Source: an uncultured Muribaculaceae bacterium (GTDB taxonomy: Bacteria; Bacteroidota; Bacteroidia; Bacteroidales; Muribaculaceae). From it: DNA of 64,000 nucleotides. Shown in pieces: positions 43,481 through 51,734 of the stretch (positions within the stretch are counted from its first letter, which is position 1; the number at the start of each line of letters is the position of its first letter). The stretch lies in assembly GCA_944321715.1 (NCBI GenBank), contig CALUMJ010000007.1:38306-102305 (forward strand). Direction: 5' to 3'. A model generated the notes under the pieces. The model searched no databases. It had not been told where the DNA came from and was given only the letters and a program-made list of their open reading frames with translations. The position numbers and the translations under genes were made by a program.

Positions 43481-44518
43481 TTATTTAAGAAATGAAAATT
43501 TTATGGTTCTTTTGTATGTTTCTCCGGCAGCCAATTTCTGTGACGGGAATTGGGGCTTGTTGGGAGCGTCGGGCATGCCCTGGCATTCTATGGCCACTCC
43601 GGCATAGTCGTGGTAGTCGTGTCCGCTGATGCTCTTGGGGCATCCTTCTAACCAGTTGCCAGTGTAAACCTGCACGGCTGGCTGGTCGGTGCTAACTTTC
43701 AGTGAGCGGCCCGATGCCGGGTCGGCCAGCACGGCTATTTCTTTCAGTTCCTGGTTCCAGTTGTCGATCACATAGCAATTGTCATATCCTTTGCCGTAGT
43801 TCAATGCCGGGAAGTCGCATTTTATGTCACGGCCCAGCGGCTTGCTCTCGGTGAAGTCCATCGGTGTGCCAGCCACGTCGGCTATTTCTCCGGTGGGTAT
43901 CAACGTGTCGTCGGTGGGTAGGTATTTATGGGCGGCCAGCCACAGGGTGTGGTCGAGCACGCTGCCTGTTTCCTCGCCGGCAAGGTTGAAGTACACGTGG
44001 TTGGTGAGGTTGACTATGGTGTCGGCGTCGCAGGTTGCCTCAAAGCCCAATGTGAGTTCGTTGTCGTTGTTCCAGCTGTAGCGGGCTGTGACTTTCATGT
44101 TGCCGGGATAGCCTTCCTCGCCGTCGGCGCTTTCGTAAGTCATTACTACGGAATCGCCTTCGATGCGGCTGTTCCAAATCTGGTTTTGGAAACCTTCGGG
44201 GCCGCCGTGCAGGGCATTTGGCCCGTTGTTGATGGCCAGTGTATATTCTTTGCCGTTGAGTGTGAAGTGTCCTTTGGCGATGCGGTTGGCATATCGGCCG
44301 GGGACCTTGCCTGCGCATGGGCCATCGTAGAAGTAGTCGGCCGCGTTGGCATATCCGATTACCACGTCGGCAAGTTTCCCGTCTTTGTCGGGAACCCACA
44401 CTGAAACGATGCCTGCGCCGAGGCTTGAAAGCTCGACGCACGCACCAGTTTCGTTAGTGATTTTGTATATTGTAATGTCGCCCTTTGGCGATGTTACTTT
44501 CCGTTGGGTTATATTCAT
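43481..44518 (-). CDS. galM: Aldose 1-epimerase (galactose mutarotase)
   Basis: A 345-residue beta-sandwich enzyme interconverting alpha and beta anomers of galactose/glucose. Family motifs: GRYANRIAKGHFTL (Arg contacting substrate), NNGPNALHGGPEGFQNQIW with the first catalytic His, NLTNHVYFNLAGE with the second, YDNCYVID, and TDQPAVQVYTGNWL. The catalytic Glu lies in YAGVAIECQGMPDAPN. It has no signal peptide, so it is cytosolic. It lies 14 bp after galK. Confidence 0.95.
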   Translation of the reverse strand: MNITQRKVTSPKGDITIYKITNETGACVELSSLGAGIVSVWVPDKDGKLADVVIGYANAADYFYDGPCAGKVPGRYANRIAKGHFTLNGKEYTLAINNGPNALHGGPEGFQNQIWNSRIEGDSVVMTYESADGEEGYPGNMKVTARYSWNNDNELTLGFEATCDADTIVNLTNHVYFNLAGEETGSVLDHTLWLAAHKYLPTDDTLIPTGEIADVAGTPMDFTESKPLGRDIKCDFPALNYGKGYDNCYVIDNWNQELKEIAVLADPASGRSLKVSTDQPAVQVYTGNWLEGCPKSISGHDYHDYAGVAIECQGMPDAPNKPQFPSQKLAAGETYKRTIKFSFLK

Positions 44519-44532
44519 GATTGCAAGCGAGT

Positions 44533-45666
44533 TTATTCAACCCTGTGGGCACCGTCCGAGATAATCACATCGTAAACTTTTGGCTCGTGGCCATATTTTT
44601 CGGCAAATTTCTTTTTGGCCGTTTCGATGAAAGTGTCGTGGATTTCGTCCTTTACAAGGTTGATTGTGCAACCGCCGAAGCCTCCGCCCATGATGCGCGA
44701 ACCGGTCACGCCGCATTCTTTGGCGATGTCGTTGAGGTAGTCGAGCTCTTCGCAGCTCACTTCGTAATACTTCGACAAGCCTTCGTGAGTTTCATACATC
44801 TTTTTGCCCACGGTTTCATAGTCGCCACGTTTGAGGGCATCGCAAACGTCGAGCACACGTTGCTTTTCGCCGATGACATATTCGGCGCGCTTGAAGTCCT
44901 CTTCGGTAATTTCGCCCTTGTGTGCGTTGAGGTCGGCCATTTCGGCGTCGCGCAGCGATGGAACACCCAGCGTGTTGGCCACGCGTTCGCATGATTCGCG
45001 GCGTTTGTTGTATGGCGAGTCAACAAGTTCGTGCTTAACTGCCGAGTCGAGCAATACCAGCTTGTAGCCTTTTGGCTCGAACGGGAAGTATTCATATTCG
45101 AGTGAGCGGCAGTCTAAGCGGATAAGGCAGTTTTCTTTCCCGAATACCGAAGCAAACTGGTCCATGATACCGCAGTTTACGCCGCAATAGTTGTGTTCGG
45201 TCGATTGTCCGATGCGTGCAAGCTCGAATTTGTCGATTTTGTTGCCGTTGAACATGTCATTCATGGCGTATGCGAAGCATGATTCAAGAGCTGCCGAAGA
45301 CGACAGGCCAGCGCCCAATGGTATGTTGCCCGAGAATACTGCATCGAAGCCTTTGACGATGAAGCCTCGCTTGATTACTTCGCGGCACACGCCGAAGATG
45401 TAACGCGCCCATTGTTGCTTGGGTGCGTCTTCTTCGTTAAGCCCGAATTCGACGTATTCGTCGATGTCCATTGAATAAACGCGCACTTTGTCGAGCCCGT
45501 TTGCGCGTATTTCGGCCATTATGCACTTGTCGATAGCGCCAGGCATGACGAAACCGCCGTTGTAGTCGGTGTGTTCACCTATAAGGTTGATTCTACCAGC
45601 CGAAGCGTAGATTGCTTCGGTTTTACCGAAACGTTCCAAGAATTGTTTCTGAATTTCCTCTTTCAT
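44533..45666 (-). CDS. galK: Galactokinase
   Basis: A 377-residue GHMP kinase that phosphorylates galactose at C1. The galactokinase signature is GRINLIGEHTDYNGG near residue 25-40, the ATP-binding motif is PLGAGLSSSAALE, and the catalytic Asp lies in CGIMDQFASVFG. The C-terminal GHMP motif is GSRIMGGGFGGCTINLV. It is the first gene of the galK-galM-nucleotidyltransferase cluster. The 118-bp upstream gap (45667-45784) holds only a weak -7-like box TATATTCG and no clear operator. Confidence 0.96.
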   Translation of the reverse strand: MKEEIQKQFLERFGKTEAIYASAGRINLIGEHTDYNGGFVMPGAIDKCIMAEIRANGLDKVRVYSMDIDEYVEFGLNEEDAPKQQWARYIFGVCREVIKRGFIVKGFDAVFSGNIPLGAGLSSSAALESCFAYAMNDMFNGNKIDKFELARIGQSTEHNYCGVNCGIMDQFASVFGKENCLIRLDCRSLEYEYFPFEPKGYKLVLLDSAVKHELVDSPYNKRRESCERVANTLGVPSLRDAEMADLNAHKGEITEEDFKRAEYVIGEKQRVLDVCDALKRGDYETVGKKMYETHEGLSKYYEVSCEELDYLNDIAKECGVTGSRIMGGGFGGCTINLVKDEIHDTFIETAKKKFAEKYGHEPKVYDVIISDGAHRVE

Positions 45667-45784
45667 TGTAAAGCTTGAGTGTTTTAAGATTTATGTTAAT
45701 AATTTGCTACGAATATAGTAATAAAAAATTAATTGGCTTGTCGGAATTATGATTATTTTACCAATATTTCCATTTTGCCGCTTT

Positions 45785-46978
45785 TCAAGTTGTGGCGCGC
45801 TTCGACTTTTCCCATGCTCCCGAGCCACGGCGTCGGCACAGGTAGAAAAATCCCTTTATTACGTTGATGTTCATGAACAAGAAGTAATATGGCACATACA
45901 GGTATTTGTTCTTGATTGACTTTCTCGACAGGGCGTAGCCCCATAGTCCGCAAAGGTAGAACATTGCTTGGAAAACGAGTGTGGCGGTGAAAAAGGCCGA
46001 CGACGGGTTGAGGGCAGTTATTGCGATGTTGAGCGGCAGCATGAGGAACAGCATGATAGGCGTGATGGTCCATCGCAGCACACGGTGTGATATGTACTGG
46101 AACGACATGGTGCCATATTTGAATATGTTGAACAGGCCGCGCAATCGCCACACCGATTGTAACCCACCAGCGGCGATGCGCACCTTTCGTTTTTCTTCTT
46201 CCTTCATATCGGCCGAACCGCTTTCTTCGGCGTATGCGTCGGCGCAATACTCTATTTTGTAACCTTTTGCCGCGATGCGCATCGACATCATGAAATCATC
46301 GAGTAATGTGTCGTTTTCCATCTTCTCGAACAACTCGCGCCTGATGGCAAACAGCTCGCCAGCGGCACCGACAGCAGTGCACAGCTCGGAATCTAAGCGT
46401 TTCAGTGTCGATTCATATTTCCAGTACATGCCTTCGCCGCCTGTCGAGGCGTTGCTGCGCTGGTGGTCGGCAATGCGTTTCTCGCCGGCAACGCAGCCCA
46501 CCCGCAGATTGCGCACGAAGCAAGCGGCAATGCACTTGATGGCATTGCGGTTGAGCATGGTGTTGGCATCGGTGAACACGACGATTGGCGTGTCGATGAA
46601 TGGCATGCTGCGGTTAAGGGCTGCCGTTTTCCCTTTTCGTTCGGGCTTGAAAAGCACTGTTATGTTGTCGTATTTTTCCAATAGCTTATTTGTGCCATCG
46701 TTGCTGCCGTCGGTCACCCACACTACTTTTAATTTGCCTTTGGGATATTCGAGCATTGATGTGTTGCGCATTTTTTCGGCAACGATTAGCTCTTCGTTGT
46801 ATGCTGCAATCAGCAATGTCGCTTCGGGAAGGTCGCTGTCGGCAATTAGTTGTGGCTCGGGGCGTTTTGTAAAGGCGCATTTAACCTTGACAAGTATCCA
46901 TAGTATGATTCCATAGCCTATGTAGGTGTAAAACACAATGCATAGGCACACGATGAATGTCGTTTCTATCCAGCTCAT
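45785..46978 (-). CDS. Membrane glycosyltransferase, family 2 (processive-synthase-like)
   Basis: A 397-residue inner-membrane glycosyltransferase. One N-terminal TM helix (~8-30) and three to four C-terminal TM helices flank a GT2 catalytic domain. The conserved Asp motifs are visible: TLLIAAYNEE, VTDGSNDGT, VFTDANTML, EKRIADHQ and LDDFMMSMRI, with a QxxRW-like GGLQSVWRLRG. This resembles poly-N-acetylglucosamine/hyaluronan synthases and single-addition Bacteroidetes GT2 enzymes. It stands alone next to galK with no polymer-export partners, so the product is unknown. A -7 box TAAATTTG (47014-47007, minus strand) is upstream but its -33 is poor. Confidence 0.87.
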   Translation of the reverse strand: MSWIETTFIVCLCIVFYTYIGYGIILWILVKVKCAFTKRPEPQLIADSDLPEATLLIAAYNEELIVAEKMRNTSMLEYPKGKLKVVWVTDGSNDGTNKLLEKYDNITVLFKPERKGKTAALNRSMPFIDTPIVVFTDANTMLNRNAIKCIAACFVRNLRVGCVAGEKRIADHQRSNASTGGEGMYWKYESTLKRLDSELCTAVGAAGELFAIRRELFEKMENDTLLDDFMMSMRIAAKGYKIEYCADAYAEESGSADMKEEEKRKVRIAAGGLQSVWRLRGLFNIFKYGTMSFQYISHRVLRWTITPIMLFLMLPLNIAITALNPSSAFFTATLVFQAMFYLCGLWGYALSRKSIKNKYLYVPYYFLFMNINVIKGFFYLCRRRGSGAWEKSKRATT

Positions 46979-47275
46979 GATTGGTTACATATTGCAAAGA
47001 ATACGGCAAATTTAGCAAAAAATGTTGGCCTGTGAAATTTCCTTGGAAGTATCGTTGCAGCAGTGCTGCGGCCATTGCATTTCTATTCAAGTTCGATGGC
47101 CGATTTGGGTTAAAATAGCAATGAGCGGAGAAATTCAATGCGATTGCCCGGTATGACTCCGCCGCACATGCGGTTGCCTTGCGGCTGCTCCTATATTGAG
47201 TAGCCAATGATATGTAGGAGTGATAAATAATGTTAAATAGTATGGCTGGCGGTTAACGTGGTTGTGTGGCTTTGT
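46979..47275. other. Intergenic region between GT2 and rplM
   Basis: No gene is supported. Seen here are the -7 box of the upstream GT2 gene, a palindrome GCAGCAGTGCTGC (47057-47069), and a GGCCAT/ATGGCC stem (47070-47101). A minus-strand ORF of 108 codons (46881-47207) overlaps the GT2 gene and lacks features of a real protein. Nothing further is recognised. Confidence 0.5.
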
Positions 47276-47305
47276 TTGATTTACGGCAATAAATTCATAC
47301 CTTTG
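47276..47305 (+). promoter_or_regulatory. Promoter of the rplM ribosomal protein operon
   Basis: TTG at 47276-47278 (within TTTG), a 19-bp spacer, and TACCTTTG at 47298-47305 (exact TAnnTTTG). It leaves a leader of ~105 nt before the GTG start of rplM. Confidence 0.7.
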
Positions 47306-47311
47306 CAGTCC

Positions 47312-47416
47312 GATTATACCCGATTTTATAAATTCGTTGTCGTGAGGGCGGCTTTTGGCCGAGTCGCTTGAAACGTTGCGAATGTATTAATTAACTATTA
47401 ATCAGGATTTAAAAAA
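47312..47416 (+). promoter_or_regulatory. Possible autogenous mRNA leader of rplM
   Basis: A ~105-nt untranslated leader is implied by the promoter. It contains a CGGC-TTTTG-GCCG hairpin (47351-47363) between CGTT and AACG segments. Ribosomal-protein leaders bound by L13 are known in other bacteria; whether this is one cannot be told from a single sequence. Confidence 0.35.
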
Positions 47417-47896
47417 GTGGATACTTTAAGTTACAAAACTATTTCTGTCAATGCAGAAGGTGCCAAAAAGGAATGGGTAGTAGTGGATGCTACCGACCAA
47501 GTATTGGGCCGTCTGTGTGCCAAAGTTGCAAAGATATTGCGAGGCAAGTACAAACCTTGCTATACTCCGCATGTCGATTGTGGCGACAATGTTATCATTA
47601 TTAATGCCGACAAGGTTGTCTTGACTGGCAAGAAGTGGACCGACAGGGTTTACTTGTCATACACTGGTTATCCAGGTGGACAACGTTCTACAACTCCGGC
47701 TGTGCTGAAGTTGAAATCGGAGCGCAAAGGCATCAAGCCGGGTATCAACCCGTTGTTCATGAAGGTTCTCAAGGGTATGCTCCCAAAGAACAGGCTCGGA
47801 GCTCAACTGTTGAAGAACGTGCATGTATTCAATGGTCCGGAACATCCCCATGCAGCCCAAAACCCAAAAGTTATCGACATTAATACATTAAAATAA
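47417..47896 (+). CDS. rplM: 50S ribosomal protein L13
   Basis: 159 residues, GTG start. Typical L13 features: VVDATDQVLGRLCAKVAKILRGK, VIIINADKVVLTGKKW, YLSYTGYPGG, the NPLFMKVLKGMLPKN loop, and HVFNGPEHPHAAQNPK at the end. It binds 23S rRNA early in large-subunit assembly. It is the first gene of the cluster; rpsI follows 8 bp later. Confidence 0.98.
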   Translation: MDTLSYKTISVNAEGAKKEWVVVDATDQVLGRLCAKVAKILRGKYKPCYTPHVDCGDNVIIINADKVVLTGKKWTDRVYLSYTGYPGGQRSTTPAVLKLKSERKGIKPGINPLFMKVLKGMLPKNRLGAQLLKNVHVFNGPEHPHAAQNPKVIDINTLK

Positions 47897-47904
47897 TAGG
47901 AAGT

Positions 47905-48291
47905 ATGGAAATAGTAAATGCAGTTGGCCGTCGTAAAGCCGCAATAGCCCGCGTGTTTTTCAAAGAAGGAACTGGTGTGATAACCATCAACAAACGTGCG
48001 CTCGAAGTGTATTTCCCTTCTTCTATACTTCAATTCATCGTTAAGCAACCTCTTGCACTGCTCGAAGCAGAGGGCAAATATGACATCAAGGTAAACCTGT
48101 GCGGTGGCGGTTTCAAAGGTCAAGCCGAGGCTTTGCGCTTGGCTATCGCTCGTGCATTGGTTAAGATTAACCCCGAGGACAAGCCTGCATTGCGTGCAGC
48201 TGGTTTCGTAACACGCGACGCACGTGTCGTTGAACGCAAGAAACCGGGTCGTCCAAAGGCTCGCAAGAGATTCCAGTTCAGCAAGCGTTAA
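47905..48291 (+). CDS. rpsI: 30S ribosomal protein S9
   Basis: 128 residues: NAVGRRKAAIARVFF at the N-terminus, GGGFKGQAEALRLAIARAL in the middle, and the conserved basic end RKKPGRPKARKRFQFSKR whose terminal SKR reaches the tRNA P site. The rplM-rpsI pairing is standard. Confidence 0.98.
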   Translation: MEIVNAVGRRKAAIARVFFKEGTGVITINKRALEVYFPSSILQFIVKQPLALLEAEGKYDIKVNLCGGGFKGQAEALRLAIARALVKINPEDKPALRAAGFVTRDARVVERKKPGRPKARKRFQFSKR

Positions 48292-48407
48292 TCCGTTTTT
48301 TGCGAGAGAGTTTAGTATCCAAATTGTGGGGACTCCTGCATTCAGCATAGGAATTGCGTGGCTACCTCACAGTTGTTAAAAGTCGAATGTAAACAAATTA
48401 AAATCAA

Positions 48408-49268
48408 ATGACAACACCAAATTTTGAACAATTACTTGAAGCAGGATGCCATTTCGGCCACCTGAAACGTAAATGGAATCCTGCCATGGCTCCTTATATC
48501 TTCATGGAGCGCAATGGTATCCACATCATTGACCTGTACAAGACAATCGCAAAACTCGATGAAGCTGCTGCTGCCCTGAAGGGTATTGCTAAAGCTGGAA
48601 AGAAAATCCTTTTTGTCGCTACCAAGAAGCAAGCCAAGCAAGTGCTTGCCGACAAGGCTGCCGCCGTCGGAATGCCTTACGTTATCGAACGTTGGCCGGG
48701 TGGTATGTTGACCAACTTCCCCACTATCCGTAAGGCTGTGAAGAAGATGGCTAACATCGACAAGATGGAAAAAGACGGAACTTTCGACAACCTCTCGAAG
48801 CGTGAAAGACTTCAAATTTCGCGTCAACGTGCAAAGCTCGAAAAGAACCTTGGCAGCATTGCCGACTTGAATCGTCTGCCGTCGGCTCTTTTCGTGGTTG
48901 ATGTTATGAAAGAACACATCGCCGTAGCCGAAGCCAACCGCCTGGGCATACCTGTGTTTGGCATTGTTGATACCAATTCCGACCCATCAACTGTGGACTA
49001 TATAATTCCGGCAAACGATGACGCATCGAAGTCGATTGAAATAATTCTCGACACCGTGTGCGCTGCAATTGCCGAAGGTATTGAAGAACGCAAGGTGGAG
49101 AAGGTTGACAACAAGGATGCAGCCGAAGGCGAAGATAAACCTAAGCGCACTCGCATCTCGCGCCGTAACAAGGCCGAAGGTGAAGGCAACGACGAAGCTG
49201 CTGAAGCAGCTGCCGAAGCTGCCGAGCCCGAAGCTAAGACCGCCGCAGAGGAAACCGCAGCCGAGTAA
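48408..49268 (+). CDS. rpsB: 30S ribosomal protein S2
   Basis: 286 residues. The core (~1-225) has the S2 motifs LLEAGCHFGHLKRKWNP, IDLYKTI, ILFVATKKQAK, ERWPGGMLTNF and PVFGIVDTNSDP. The C-terminal ~55 residues are an Ala/Glu-rich low-complexity tail (GDEAAEAAAEAAEPEAK-like) absent from the E. coli protein but seen in some Bacteroidetes. The gap to rpsI is 116 bp with no clear promoter or terminator; tsf follows 53 bp later. Confidence 0.97.
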   Translation: MTTPNFEQLLEAGCHFGHLKRKWNPAMAPYIFMERNGIHIIDLYKTIAKLDEAAAALKGIAKAGKKILFVATKKQAKQVLADKAAAVGMPYVIERWPGGMLTNFPTIRKAVKKMANIDKMEKDGTFDNLSKRERLQISRQRAKLEKNLGSIADLNRLPSALFVVDVMKEHIAVAEANRLGIPVFGIVDTNSDPSTVDYIIPANDDASKSIEIILDTVCAAIAEGIEERKVEKVDNKDAAEGEDKPKRTRISRRNKAEGEGNDEAAEAAAEAAEPEAKTAAEETAAE

Positions 49269-49321
49269 TCGACGAGAGGTGATAGTTTTTTCAATAACTA
49301 ATTTTTAATACTGAAGAATAT

Positions 49322-50146
49322 ATGGCAGTTACTATGGCCGAAATCAGCAAGCTGCGCCACATGACTGGTGCTGGCTTGATGGATTGCAAGAAAGCTTTGG
49401 CCGAAGCAAACAATGATATGGAGGCAGCCATCGAGATTATCCGCAAAAAAGGACAAGCTGTGGCAGCCAAGCGTGAAGACCGCGAAGCATCGGAAGGCTG
49501 TGTGTTGGCAGCATCTACGGGCAAGTTTGCAGCTATCGTGGCTCTGAAATGCGAAACCGACTTTGTTGCAAAGAACGAGGGTTTTGTGAACCTCACCAAG
49601 AAAATCCTTGCCGCTGTAATGGACAATGCCCCCAAGTCGCTCGACGACGTGAAGGCTCTTGTCATCGACGGCAAGACTATTGCCGACCTCATTGTTGAGG
49701 AAATTGGCAAGACTGGTGAGAAAATGGAACTTGGTGCATACGAGTATGTTGAAGCTCCTTCGACTGTAGCTTACAACCACTTTGGCAACAAGCTTGCCAC
49801 TGTAGTAGGTTTCAACGAAGAGGGCGTTGACGCACAAGTTGCCAAGGAAGTGGCAATGCAAGTTGCTGCGATGAACCCGCTCGCAGTGTGCCGCGAAGAA
49901 GTTCCTGCAAAGATTGCCGAGCAAGAGCTTGAAATCGGCCGCGAAAAGGCTCGTGAAGAAGGTAAGCCCGAGAACATCATCGACCGCATTGCACAAGGTC
50001 GCTTGAACAAGTTCTACAAGGAAAATGTGTTGATGGAGCAAGAGTTTGTTTCCGACAACACTATGGACATCGCCACTTACCTCAAGAAACAAAGCGCAGG
50101 CTTGAAAGCAATCGCATTCCGTCGCGTCAACCTCAACGAGGATTAA
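49322..50146 (+). CDS. tsf: Elongation factor Ts
   Basis: 274 residues; it recycles EF-Tu by releasing GDP. The N-terminal UBA-like domain (ISKLRHMTGAGLMDCKKAL) is followed by the TDFVAKNEGF EF-Tu contact motif, two EF-Ts core subdomains, and VSDNTMDIATYLKK near the end. The rpsB-tsf order is conserved in bacteria. A strong terminator closes the operon. Confidence 0.97.
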   Translation: MAVTMAEISKLRHMTGAGLMDCKKALAEANNDMEAAIEIIRKKGQAVAAKREDREASEGCVLAASTGKFAAIVALKCETDFVAKNEGFVNLTKKILAAVMDNAPKSLDDVKALVIDGKTIADLIVEEIGKTGEKMELGAYEYVEAPSTVAYNHFGNKLATVVGFNEEGVDAQVAKEVAMQVAAMNPLAVCREEVPAKIAEQELEIGREKAREEGKPENIIDRIAQGRLNKFYKENVLMEQEFVSDNTMDIATYLKKQSAGLKAIAFRRVNLNED

Positions 50147-50170
50147 TCTCACAAAGATTAAAAAATATCA

Positions 50171-50204
50171 AAGCCAGGCAGCAGCAAGCTCGCCTGGCTT
50201 TTTT
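50171..50204 (+). terminator. Terminator of the rpsB-tsf operon
   Basis: AAGCCAGGC (50171-50179) pairs with GCCTGGCTT (50192-50200), followed by TTTT. Further on, ATATCAA/TTGATAT (50309-50330) is a weak hairpin that might end the minus-strand exopolysaccharide operon. Confidence 0.85.
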
Positions 50205-50378
50205 GCATATATTCAGTAGTATCACCTTTGTGTGAGGTTGTGTCTGGATAGGGTTGGGGGATTGGAATTTAGAAGGTAGGTTATAAGTTTGCAATATGGA
50301 AAAGCTTTATATCAACGTTTCCCTTGATATTAGCTATAAAGAGGAACATTTACTGAATATCTTAAAGCTGTTACCATT

Positions 50379-51164
50379 TTATTTATGATTAAACATGTTG
50401 CATATTTGGGTTATTGCTAACTCGCAGATTTTATAAGGATAGCGCAAACCAAGAAACAGAAAGTTGGAATACACCCCGTTTTGCCGCAGAGCCCGCAGGT
50501 GGTCGTTCATGATTTGCTTGTGGCTGCGTAGCCCCGAGGAAGACGCTCCGCCCGTGCGCATCGTCACGAAATCCTTTGGTATGTAACGTGTGCTGATACG
50601 GTGAATAAAAATTAGCCGCAACAAGTTTTCAAAGTCGGCCGCCACTTTATATGAAAGGGCGAACGTTCCGAACTTCTCATACACAGAACGGCGGCAATAG
50701 AACGATGGGTGAGCAGGCATGAACCCGAAACGCATCCAACTCCGATGAAATCGACGTGAACTATAGTAACGGACACATTTCCCTAAATTGCCGTCGTTCA
50801 CATAATGTACGTCGCCATACACGGCATCAATGTCGTTATCGGTCAAAACTTTGGCCACTTCTTCCAACACATCGGGTGATGTGTAGAAGTCGTCGCTGTT
50901 GAGTATTCCCACCACATCGCCTGAGGCACGGGCGATGCCCTTGTTCATGGCATCGTATATGCCACGGTCGGGTTCGCTCGACCACCGCAGCCGTCCATTG
51001 TACAGCGGTTCATATTCTCGCACGATGTCGAGCGTTTTGTCCTTTGAGCCGCCGTCCACAATGATGTGTTCAAAGTCGGCGTAAGATTGCCGCAACACGC
51101 TCTCGATGGTGTCACGAAGAGTCGCACCGCTATTGAAAGTAGCAGTGACAATCGAGATTTTCAT
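50379..51164 (-). CDS. Glycosyltransferase family 2 (WcaE-like), exopolysaccharide locus
   Basis: 261 residues, GT-A fold. Motifs: SIVTATFNSGATLRDTI, HIIVDGGSKDKTLDIV (first Asp), SEPDRGIYDAMNKGIA and GILNSDDFYTS (metal DxD-like). There is no TM helix; it would add one sugar on the cytosolic side of the lipid carrier. It is the last gene of the locus, 18 bp after the acetyltransferase gene, and is closer to genome-average GC than the preceding genes. Confidence 0.9.
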   Translation of the reverse strand: MKISIVTATFNSGATLRDTIESVLRQSYADFEHIIVDGGSKDKTLDIVREYEPLYNGRLRWSSEPDRGIYDAMNKGIARASGDVVGILNSDDFYTSPDVLEEVAKVLTDNDIDAVYGDVHYVNDGNLGKCVRYYSSRRFHRSWMRFGFMPAHPSFYCRRSVYEKFGTFALSYKVAADFENLLRLIFIHRISTRYIPKDFVTMRTGGASSSGLRSHKQIMNDHLRALRQNGVYSNFLFLGLRYPYKICELAITQICNMFNHK

Positions 51165-51182
51165 AAATGATTTATTTGGAAT

Positions 51183-51734
51183 TTAGGATATATTCCTTGT
51201 ACGAACTTTTTGTGCGGGGTTTCCTTGGTAGATAGAATAAGGTTCTAAATCATGGTTGGCAACTGAGTTAACTCCTAACACTGCATGTGAATGTAACGTA
51301 ACTCCAGGACAAACAACCGATTGGGCTCCCACCCAACTGCCATCTTCCAAAGTGATTTCCCCGACAATCAAGTCGAAAGTCGCTTTTTTGTAATTGTGGT
51401 TGCCGCAAAGCAGCATCGCCCCTTGACTGATGCACACGTTGCTGCCGATTTTCACCCTTGCAAGATTGTCAATCCACACATTCTCGCCAATCCAAGTGTA
51501 GTTCCCGATTTCGAGCATCCACGGATATTTAATATTGACACAAGGCTTAATGTTCACCCCCGTGCCAATTTTTGCCCCGAAGGCACGTAGCAAACGCACT
51601 TTCAATCCCGAGTTTGGCAGCCAAGAGGTCTTCATCACCAATACGTTGGCAAAATACCACAGCAGCCGTTTCCATGGTGCCCCGGGCCGATACCAAGAGT
51701 TGTCGTACTGTGACAGATTAGTTCTCATATACAA
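51183..51734 (-). CDS. WcaF-like hexapeptide-repeat acetyltransferase
   Basis: 183 residues with left-handed beta-helix repeats (I/L/V-G-x4 pattern: IGTGVNIKPCVNI, IGNYTWIGENVWI, IGSNVCISQGAML) and an active-site His in CGNHNYKK. The closing motif VGAQSVVCPGVTLHSHAVLG is typical of WcaF-type O-acetyltransferases that modify exopolysaccharide repeat units. The start is at 51734 or 51728; either overlaps the end of the upstream glycosyltransferase gene. Confidence 0.88.
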   Translation of the reverse strand: MYMRTNLSQYDNSWYRPGAPWKRLLWYFANVLVMKTSWLPNSGLKVRLLRAFGAKIGTGVNIKPCVNIKYPWMLEIGNYTWIGENVWIDNLARVKIGSNVCISQGAMLLCGNHNYKKATFDLIVGEITLEDGSWVGAQSVVCPGVTLHSHAVLGVNSVANHDLEPYSIYQGNPAQKVRTRNIS

